DNA of 56,565 nucleotides, taken from Hydrogenimonas sp. (GTDB lineage Bacteria > Campylobacterota > Campylobacteria > Campylobacterales > Hydrogenimonadaceae). Both the position numbers and the translations under genes were made by a program. The stretch's first letter is position 1, and the number at the start of each line of letters is the position of its first letter. Positions 50,587 to 56,565 of this stretch are shown here, piece by piece. The notes under the pieces were generated by a model. The model was not told the origin of the DNA. It made no database searches and worked only from the letters and a program-made list of their open reading frames with translations. Location of the stretch: assembly GCF_029932565.1 (NCBI RefSeq), contig NZ_JAOZPV010000002.1, positions 1 through 56,565 on the forward strand, in the 5' to 3' direction.

Positions 50587-52809
50587 ATGCACCGACTGCT
50601 TCGGCGAATCCTGAAAAAGAGCGGGTTGGCGGCCGATACGACACCTTCGATTGACGAATGGCACAAATTTCTCGAAAAACTCGACGATACATTTGTCAAC
50701 AACGATGAAGACCGTTATCTGCTCGAACGCTCTCTTGATATCTCGTCAAAAGAGATGGAGGAACTGCTCGAAGCATCGAAGGAGAGTTATCAGCAGCGTA
50801 TCACTGCACTGATCAAAGTGATTCCCGATCTAATTTTCTACGTTGACGAAGATGGAAGATATCTCGATATCCTTTCGCAGGGAAGAGACGAACTTCTCTA
50901 CCTCCCCAGGGATGAGGTGATCGGAAGAAAGATCGATGAAATCTTTCCGCCGGAGTACGCCAAGATGTTTTTCGATGCGACGAAAGAGGCGATCGAAACA
51001 AACCGGTTGAAAATCATCAACTATCCCATGATTGTAAAACACGAAAGACTCTTCTTCGAAGCCCGTATCATGCCGACCAATATGAAAGAGAGCGGCAAAC
51101 GTACGGCCATAACAATCATCAGGGATATGACGGCGGAGAAAAAATCGATCGACTATCTCAACGTCATCAAGAAGATTTTCGAAGATGCAACGGAAGGGAT
51201 TCTGATCGCATCGACCGATGGCAACTACTTTGAGGTCAACGATGCATTCAGCCGGATGCTCGGTGTCGAGGATGGCGAACTTTCCGATTTCAGCATGGAG
51301 AATTTCAGCCGCTTTTTCGACCAGGAGACAATGAACAACATTGTCAGAATGATTGAAAATAAAAATTTTTTCCATGGTGAAGTCACGATATTGAGAGAAA
51401 ACCATCCGAATCTGCTTGCGTGGCTGACGATCGATACCGTCTTCAATGAGAGCGGGGAGGCAACGCACCGTGTCGCGATGCTGACCGATATATCGGAGTT
51501 GCAGAAATCACGCGAAAAACTTCATTTTACTGCAACCCACGATGCCTTGACACAGCTGCCCAACCGGATGCTGCTTTTCGAACGTCTTCAGGAGGCTCTG
51601 AAACGGAGCAAGCGGAGTGCGTATGGCGGCGCGCTTTTTTTCATCGATCTCGACAACTTCAAAGAGATCAACGACACGGCGGGCCACAGTGCAGGAGACA
51701 AAGTGTTGCTGGAGTGTTCCCAGCGTATTCAGAATATTCTGCGCGAGAGCGATATTTTTGGCCGGCTTGGCGGAGATGAGTTCCTGCTGATTGTCGAGAA
51801 TGTCGATCATATCGATGCACCGATGTACATTGCGAAGAAAATCATCCAGGAAATCAACCGGCCATTTCATGTTGGCAATGAGGTATACGAACTGGGTGCG
51901 AGTATCGGTATTTCTCTCTTTCCCGAAGACAGCAACGACAAGGATGAATTGATTCAGTTTGCGGATATGGCGATGTATCGGGCCAAAGAGAAGGGGAAAA
52001 ACCGCTTCCAATACTACTCCCGGTCACTCGACAACAACGTCAAGCGTCACTATATGATCGAACGTGCCCTGAAAGATGCATTGCGTCACGGGAACTTCTA
52101 TATACTCTATCAGCCGCAACTCGATCTGAAAACGGAACGTGTAACCGGGGTCGAAGCCCTTCTGCGTGTCAATGAGACGATCATCGGCCTTATCCCTCCG
52201 GCGGAGTTTATCCCGATTGCCGAAGAGAGTGACCTGATCATCAAAATCGGAAAATGGGTATTCGAAGAGTGTTGCCGCCAGATAGTGGAGTGGACCGAAA
52301 AAGGGGTGAAAGATATACTCGTAGCGATCAATCTTTCACGACGACAACTGATGGACGAAAATTGGAGCAGTTTCGTCGAGGAGATGATCGGAAAGTATGG
52401 AATCGATCATGCTTCCATCGAGTTCGAAATCACCGAAACCACATTCATGCATTCGAAAAAATCGGGCTATCGGACGATCGAAAAGTTACAGAACATGGGA
52501 TTCAAGTTTTCCATTGACGATTTCGGTACCGGCTACTCCTCTCTGGCCAATCTCAAACAGTTCACTGTCGACAAACTCAAAATTGACCGGTCGTTCGTCA
52601 TGGATATCGAAACCAACGAATCGGATCGCGCCATTGTCAATGCTTCCATCGCACTCGCACATGCACTTGGTGTGACGACGATTGCCGAAGGGGTGGAAAC
52701 CGCTGCACAGAAAAAGATTCTAAGCGAAATGGGATGTGACGAGATGCAGGGCTTCTATTTCAGCAAGCCCAGAAAGGCGAAAGACATCACTCCTCTTCTT
52801 CTGCGATGA
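50587..52809 (+). CDS. PAS-GGDEF-EAL cyclic-di-GMP signalling protein
   Basis: 740 residues, cytoplasmic, no membrane helix seen. Order: helical start (1-70), two PAS domains (about 75-190 and 190-310), GGDEF domain with intact GGDEF (395-399), and EAL domain with EAL (523-525), INLS, EITETT, DDFGTGYSS, KLKID and AEGVE, the full set of phosphodiesterase residues. Both activities may be functional. FIST and this gene are a coupled pair; the FIST protein probably controls cyclic-di-GMP turnover. ATG follows GGAAG. Confidence 0.93.
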   Translation: MHRLLRRILKKSGLAADTTPSIDEWHKFLEKLDDTFVNNDEDRYLLERSLDISSKEMEELLEASKESYQQRITALIKVIPDLIFYVDEDGRYLDILSQGRDELLYLPRDEVIGRKIDEIFPPEYAKMFFDATKEAIETNRLKIINYPMIVKHERLFFEARIMPTNMKESGKRTAITIIRDMTAEKKSIDYLNVIKKIFEDATEGILIASTDGNYFEVNDAFSRMLGVEDGELSDFSMENFSRFFDQETMNNIVRMIENKNFFHGEVTILRENHPNLLAWLTIDTVFNESGEATHRVAMLTDISELQKSREKLHFTATHDALTQLPNRMLLFERLQEALKRSKRSAYGGALFFIDLDNFKEINDTAGHSAGDKVLLECSQRIQNILRESDIFGRLGGDEFLLIVENVDHIDAPMYIAKKIIQEINRPFHVGNEVYELGASIGISLFPEDSNDKDELIQFADMAMYRAKEKGKNRFQYYSRSLDNNVKRHYMIERALKDALRHGNFYILYQPQLDLKTERVTGVEALLRVNETIIGLIPPAEFIPIAEESDLIIKIGKWVFEECCRQIVEWTEKGVKDILVAINLSRRQLMDENWSSFVEEMIGKYGIDHASIEFEITETTFMHSKKSGYRTIEKLQNMGFKFSIDDFGTGYSSLANLKQFTVDKLKIDRSFVMDIETNESDRAIVNASIALAHALGVTTIAEGVETAAQKKILSEMGCDEMQGFYFSKPRKAKDITPLLLR

Positions 52810-52846
52810 GCCTTCGGAAAAAAAGAAGCCTTCTCTCTTCATGCCA

Positions 52847-53929
52847 TCAGACAATTTTCTGTGACGCATCTGTCGTTTCAATTTTTAGAGACTCTTTTTC
52901 CTCTTCCGGTTTTTCGTATTCCGGCATGGTGGGCTCCTCCGATACCGAAACCAGCTCCTCCGGCGCAGGGATGGGCCTCTCTTCAATCAATGCGAGAACG
53001 AGACGCTCACCGTTTGAGATGGCCATGGAAAGCTGCTTCGAAGGGGTTCCTTCCGAGGTTACGATGGCGATGTTAAGAAGCGGTACAAGGGATTCTTCAC
53101 ATTCCGCGGCACGTTTGACAATATCTTTCGAGCTGTTTTTGTAGGCTTCGAAGTCCCTTCCTTCGGTGTGAATGATGCGCTGCAGAATGGCATTGAACTC
53201 CTGCATATAGATATCGCAGGTGTAGAGAATGTTCTCCAATGCATCGAGTTCCTCGAGCAATCTGCCGATCGCATCGGTATAATGGGCTTTTTTCTGATGA
53301 TATTTTTCCGCTTCGGCATGAACCTCTTCCGCTATAGCCAGATTGCGTCTGGCCGCTTTGCCCATCATGATCGACCAGGTGATCATCCAGACTGCGATAA
53401 CTGCGATACCGAGACCGACCGCGCCGAAAAGCGGACTGCCCATCTGCGGGTCGAAGGCACCACCGCTGAGCCATGTCAAAATCTTTTCCAGACGGGAAAT
53501 ATCCATAAATGTCTCCGGTGCAAGAGGCTGGCCCGTTCCGACGGCTCCGATGATGAGTGCTGCTGCAGCCATGACAACCACGGCGATCAGTGAAGCGAAA
53601 AAGGCCCCTCCCTTTCCTCTACGCACCTCTTTGATCTCCACCGGTTCGATATCGGCTTTTTCGTAGAGTGACTGAAGCTGTTCGGCGAGCGCCCTTTCGG
53701 ATACCGGGGTCAGCTCGATAGGATTTTCGTTTTCGATCGTTTCGAAACGTTCACGGAATTTTGCAAGCGTCTGTTTGATCAACCGCAGGCGTGTTGTATC
53801 GATCTCGCTGATCTTCTTTTTCAGCCGCTCTCTGGCATTGATGAATGTTTCATCGATCGAGGCAATCAGCTCTTTCGCATCCTCTATCAGCTCTTCCGCC
53901 CTCTTTTGATTGTGCATGGTCGAAAACAT
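52847..53929 (-). CDS. Coiled-coil protein with two membrane helices, unknown function
   Basis: 360 residues from ATG 53929, which has AAGGAGGTGAG upstream. N-terminal and C-terminal parts are helical and charged (RAEELIEDAKELIASIDETFINARERLKKKI; KKAHYTDAIGRLLEELDALENILY), flanking two membrane helices (about 125-148 and 185-208). The extreme C-terminus is acidic and Pro-rich. I know no family. The longer frame upstream to 54118 overlaps structured leader sequence and lacks a ribosome-binding site. Confidence 0.8.
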   Translation of the reverse strand: MFSTMHNQKRAEELIEDAKELIASIDETFINARERLKKKISEIDTTRLRLIKQTLAKFRERFETIENENPIELTPVSERALAEQLQSLYEKADIEPVEIKEVRRGKGGAFFASLIAVVVMAAAALIIGAVGTGQPLAPETFMDISRLEKILTWLSGGAFDPQMGSPLFGAVGLGIAVIAVWMITWSIMMGKAARRNLAIAEEVHAEAEKYHQKKAHYTDAIGRLLEELDALENILYTCDIYMQEFNAILQRIIHTEGRDFEAYKNSSKDIVKRAAECEESLVPLLNIAIVTSEGTPSKQLSMAISNGERLVLALIEERPIPAPEELVSVSEEPTMPEYEKPEEEKESLKIETTDASQKIV

Positions 53930-54251
53930 CTCACCTCCTTCAATAGAACCTCTCTCATTCCTTCCCCTGCCGTACCAGGCGCTATGCAAGCATCCCACTG
54001 TGTCAGGTGCTGCTTGAGACAGGTTTTCGCTCTCTTCCTTTATTGTGCCAAAAAAAAACATAAAAACGGGCCCGATACAGTCTGGAAGAGGGCAGTGGTG
54101 GAAATGTCGGCATTCCATAAGCTGATATTCTATTAAAAATTATAATAAACAATAATTTTGAAAATATTGATAAGAATTGATAAAATTAATTGAACATAAA
54201 GGTTTGAGAAGAGATAATGCAATTACAAAATTTTATAATAGGAGTGGTTAT
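53930..54251. other. Gene-free divergent region, 322 bases
   Basis: The left half (53935-54040) reads on the minus strand as a potential three-way structure, CCTG enclosing AAGCA/TGCTT and GCC/GGC hairpins before CAGG, upstream of the coiled-coil gene. The right half (54130-54251) is unusually AT-rich, with several TATAAT-like and TTGATA-like boxes. No coding frame is convincing in either half. Confidence 0.5.
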
Positions 54252-54344
54252 ATGACACCGATGGAGCTTATCGCAACCGTATATGCTGTCGCAGCTGTTG
54301 GCATTGCACCGACCTGGACAATTTTCCAGATGAAAAAACATTAA
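54252..54344 (+). CDS. 30-residue single-helix membrane peptide
   Basis: ATG 54252 has AGGAG eight bases upstream. The product MTPMELIATVYAVAAVGIAP then TWTIFQMKKH is one membrane helix with a short basic tail, the size of small oxidase- or transporter-associated subunits such as CydX, though no family match is claimed. The region upstream is AT-rich and holds TATAAT at 54234. A hairpin (AAACC-tgct-GGTTT) starts in its stop codon. Confidence 0.6.
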   Translation: MTPMELIATVYAVAAVGIAPTWTIFQMKKH

Positions 54345-54378
54345 ACCTGCTGGTTTGGAGATATTTTCTAATATCTCT
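54343..54378. terminator. Hairpins between the small peptide gene and smpB
   Basis: AAACC-TGCT-GGTTT (54343-54356) is followed by GAGATATT-ttct-AATATCTC (about 54358-54377), which spans the smpB stop codon. Together they can end both convergent transcripts. Confidence 0.5.
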
Positions 54379-54826
54379 GTTTCATCGCCGCCTGCGCTTC
54401 GCGTTCGACGGTTTTTCTCTTCAATGCCTCTCTTTTATCGTGTAGTTTTTTCCCTTTTGCCAGTGCGATCTGCAGTTTCGCTTTGTTCCGTTCGTTGAAA
54501 TAGAGCATCAGGGGAACGATCGCCAGACCCTCCTGTTTGACCCTGCCGTACCATTTGTCGATCTGTTTGCGATGCAGCAGCAGCTTCCTGGGCCGCTTTT
54601 CATCCGGTTTGTAGTGCGGATTGGTGCTTTCGAGAAACGAGATGTGCATGCCGAAAACCCACATCTCCCCTTTGACGATGCGGACATAGCTGTCTTTCAG
54701 ATTTACGCGTCCCATGCGGATCGATTTGACTTCGCTTCCCAGCAGTTCGATTCCCGCCTCGAGTTTTTCGATGATTTCGTAGTCGTGAAAGGCTTTCTTG
54801 TTTTTGGCGACGATCCTGATCGGCAT
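54368..54826 (-). CDS. smpB: SsrA-binding protein SmpB
   Basis: 152-residue partner of tmRNA in trans-translation. [59 protein letters not shown] and the basic C-terminal tail ([28 protein letters not shown]) are diagnostic. The tmRNA gene itself is not in the window. Monocistronic. Confidence 0.97.
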   Translation of the reverse strand: MPIRIVAKNKKAFHDYEIIEKLEAGIELLGSEVKSIRMGRVNLKDSYVRIVKGEMWVFGMHISFLESTNPHYKPDEKRPRKLLLHRKQIDKWYGRVKQEGLAIVPLMLYFNERNKAKLQIALAKGKKLHDKREALKRKTVEREAQAAMKQRY

Positions 54827-54961
54827 GACTCTCTTTTCGGAAAAATATTGAGCGTATTATACATCAAATGACCGGACCGTTTTATCGCTAACGTTCCGCT
54901 AACGGTTTTGTGATAGCATTGGCAAAACAGGATATCCTGCAATCGGTAAAAGGAGATGAGT

Positions 54962-56565
54962 ATGAGGAAATGGATGATGGCGCTGCTCTCGGTTATGGCA
55001 GCACTCTTTTTCGTTGCGTGTGGTGGCGGGGGCGGCTCCTCGGACGGAAGCGGATCGGTGTCGCTCTATATGACGGATGCGCCGCTCCTGGATGAGAATG
55101 TGACAGCTGTTTACGTGACGATCGACTCCATCGAGTACAAACGGACAGGTGGTTGGCAGGAGTTCGAGGATTTCAGCGGGCCCAGAACGGTGAATCTGCT
55201 CGAACTTCAAGACGGAAAGCGCATCAAACTGCTCGATGCGACACTGCCGGATGGTGCGTATAAGCTGCGCTTCAGGCTCGATGCTTCGCAGTGCCGTATA
55301 GAGATCGACAACGATGACAATGAAACGCTTTTCGTTCCCAGCGGAAAGATCGATGTAAAAGGTTCGGTTATCATATCGGACGGGCATGTGGAAGCGACGG
55401 TCGACTTTGATCTCCACAAGTCGGTGCTGCGTACAGGATTCGGTTATCTGTTGAAGCCTTTTTTGCGTGTGGCCCATGACAGCCTGTCGGGGTCGATCGA
55501 AGGGAATATCACCAATATCGGCGATTTCGACCCCGCACTCGAAAGAGTCGTGGTCTATATTTATGAAAGAGGCGATTTTCGTCCCGAAGAGACGATTCCC
55601 GACGAAAACGGTTCGCTCTTTACGGAAGCGGTCAGCAGTGCGAAGGTCGATATGGATACAGGGGCTTTCACACTCTCCTATCTTCCGGCGGGACGATACG
55701 ACTTGGTCGTGGCAAGGTATATCGACTACGATTTCGCCGAAGTACTGGGTATGAAATGTAACGTCTCCGTACACCATGGTATCAATGAGGTTTCGATTGA
55801 CACGACCGACATGGAAGAGTCCTGCGAGATAGGTCAGTGCGAGGAGATGCGTGATGTGCGGGGGATTTTCGTGCATGTTCGTGAGATCAGGTATCATCAC
55901 TCTGGGGCAGGCTGGATAACCGCTCAGGATTTCAACGGATCGGCCACCTTCGATCTTCTTCAGCTGCGAACCGACGAAGGTATGAGGCTTGCAGGCGTGA
56001 CACTTCCGGCCGGCCACTATACACAGATTCGACTGCTGCTCGATTCTGTTGCAAATAACCAGGGCCATCAATACAATGAAGGCTCCTATGTGCTGTACGA
56101 AGACAATACGACAGAGAATCTCTTCGTTCCGAGTGGGGCACAGAGTGGATACAAGCTGACCGGTGATTTCGACCTCGCACACGATGCCAATGTCACCCTG
56201 AAAGCCGATTTCGATCTTTGCCATGTACTGCATGAGACCGGGAATGGCAAAATGATGCTGAAACCGACCGTCCATCTCGATGATATGGCGGCGCTGGGAG
56301 CCATCGAAGGAGAGATTCTCGATATCGGCGATTTCAATGCGACGAGCGATGCACTTGTTGTCTTCGCCTATGAAGAGGGTACCTACGAGACAGACGAAAC
56401 CACCCCGGTTCCGGATGAGAACGGGACCCGTTTCAACAATGCGGTCGCAAAAGCGGATGTTGATATGGCAAACGGTGCCTTTGCCTTTGCCAACCTGGGT
56501 GAGGGTCTCTACGATCTCGCTGTAGCGAAATATGTGGATGGAAATTACAGCGAAATGCTGGGATT
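54962..56565 (+). CDS. Lipoprotein with tandem DUF4382 modules, partial (3' end beyond window)
   Basis: At least 534 codons with no stop. Start ATG 54962 has AAGGAG six bases upstream. The signal LLSVMAALFFVAC ends in a lipobox Cys followed by a Gly-rich linker. Module 1 (about residues 30-155) begins GSVSLYMTDAPLLDENVTAVYVTIDSIE and includes LLDATLPDGAYKLRFRLD, the DUF4382 core. A Cna-B-like beta segment follows (SGSIEGNITNIGDFDPALERVVVYIYE, SYLPAGRYDLVVARY). A second copy of both follows from about residue 290. Probably a surface or periplasmic lipoprotein with unknown ligand. Confidence 0.85.
   Translation, partial: MRKWMMALLSVMAALFFVACGGGGGSSDGSGSVSLYMTDAPLLDENVTAVYVTIDSIEYKRTGGWQEFEDFSGPRTVNLLELQDGKRIKLLDATLPDGAYKLRFRLDASQCRIEIDNDDNETLFVPSGKIDVKGSVIISDGHVEATVDFDLHKSVLRTGFGYLLKPFLRVAHDSLSGSIEGNITNIGDFDPALERVVVYIYERGDFRPEETIPDENGSLFTEAVSSAKVDMDTGAFTLSYLPAGRYDLVVARYIDYDFAEVLGMKCNVSVHHGINEVSIDTTDMEESCEIGQCEEMRDVRGIFVHVREIRYHHSGAGWITAQDFNGSATFDLLQLRTDEGMRLAGVTLPAGHYTQIRLLLDSVANNQGHQYNEGSYVLYEDNTTENLFVPSGAQSGYKLTGDFDLAHDANVTLKADFDLCHVLHETGNGKMMLKPTVHLDDMAALGAIEGEILDIGDFNATSDALVVFAYEEGTYETDETTPVPDENGTRFNNAVAKADVDMANGAFAFANLGEGLYDLAVAKYVDGNYSEMLG

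Noticed and set aside
53930-54040. Cyclic-di-GMP (GEMM) riboswitch near signalling genes
   Set aside because: The conserved GGGACGCAAAGC-type core is absent; only generic hairpins are seen.
1-56565. tRNA, rRNA, CRISPR arrays and transposase genes
   Set aside because: Scanned the intergenic gaps for T-loop sequences, evenly spaced repeats and transposase motifs and found none.

Overview
The window is about 56.6 kb of dense bacterial chromosome, from a member of the Campylobacterota (formerly Epsilonproteobacteria) with a base composition near 50% GC. The assignment rests on gene content and order. It carries flgB-flgC-fliE followed by a penicillin-binding protein gene, alaS-maf-mrcA, and a long block purE-DUF3972-DUF89-glyQ-Nif3-FlgZ-waaA-rluA-ffh-rpsP-khpA-rimM-trmD-rplS that, as I recall it, matches Campylobacter jejuni. 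It also has the epsilon-type dimeric dUTPase, an ArsS-like sensor kinase and an epsilon-type CheZ. The fairly high GC suggests a marine or vent genus (Nitratifractor/Hydrogenimonas-like) rather than a host-associated Campylobacter or Helicobacter, but I cannot fix the genus. No tRNA, rRNA, CRISPR array, transposase or prophage gene was seen.

Layout. 1-6.9 kb: prfB (cut by the left edge), panC, the flagellar rod cluster flgB-flgC-fliE with ftsI behind a sigma54-type promoter, a lipoprotein glucosaminidase, and ftsW. 6.9-11.7 kb: dUTPase, murG, two membrane proteins, a ferredoxin-thioredoxin-reductase/rhodanese fusion, and a three-gene envelope-stress-like set (ElaB/YqjD-like, YqjE-like, hypothetical). 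11.7-20.6 kb: alaS, CopD-like protein, maf, bioF-like enzyme, orphan ABC ATPase, PBP1A, dynamin-like GTPase. 20.6-26.9 kb: Ysc84-like lipid-binding protein, htpG, a two-component system preceded by a 42-residue peptide gene, and glnA. 27-31.8 kb: an envelope beta-rich protein, a PHP phosphatase, a CvfB-like S1 protein, a 281-bp terminal-inverted-repeat element, and small unknown genes. 31.8-37.2 kb: an RND pump, cheZ and a U32/TrhP enzyme. 37.2-48.6 kb: the conserved purine/translation/SRP block. 48.6-56.6 kb: a periplasmic cyclophilin, a FIST sensor coupled to a PAS-GGDEF-EAL enzyme, a coiled-coil membrane protein, a 30-residue membrane peptide, smpB, and a DUF4382 lipoprotein that runs off the right edge.

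How the parts work together: peptidoglycan synthesis and division are heavily represented (ftsI, ftsW, murG, PBP1A, glucosaminidase). So are motility (rod genes, CheZ, the RpoN chaperone FlgZ and an RpoN-type promoter), translation (prfB, alaS, glyQ, ffh, rpsP, rimM, trmD, rplS, smpB) and signalling (ArsS-like system, FIST plus c-di-GMP enzyme).

The least ordinary signals are not classical genes. First, several gene junctions carry short degenerate rhyming repeats (for example gagtgttgagtg or aagtgggaagtggg), usually next to a small perfect GC-rich hairpin. Two of these appear to be translated as the N-termini of MurG and of the PHP phosphatase, and one supplies the C-terminus of the CvfB-like protein. 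Second, a 281-bp region bounded by 11-bp direct repeats contains 27-bp imperfect terminal inverted repeats and strong internal stems. Third, there are two very small genes with good ribosome-binding sites (42 and 30 codons), and several long perfect hairpins between translation genes.
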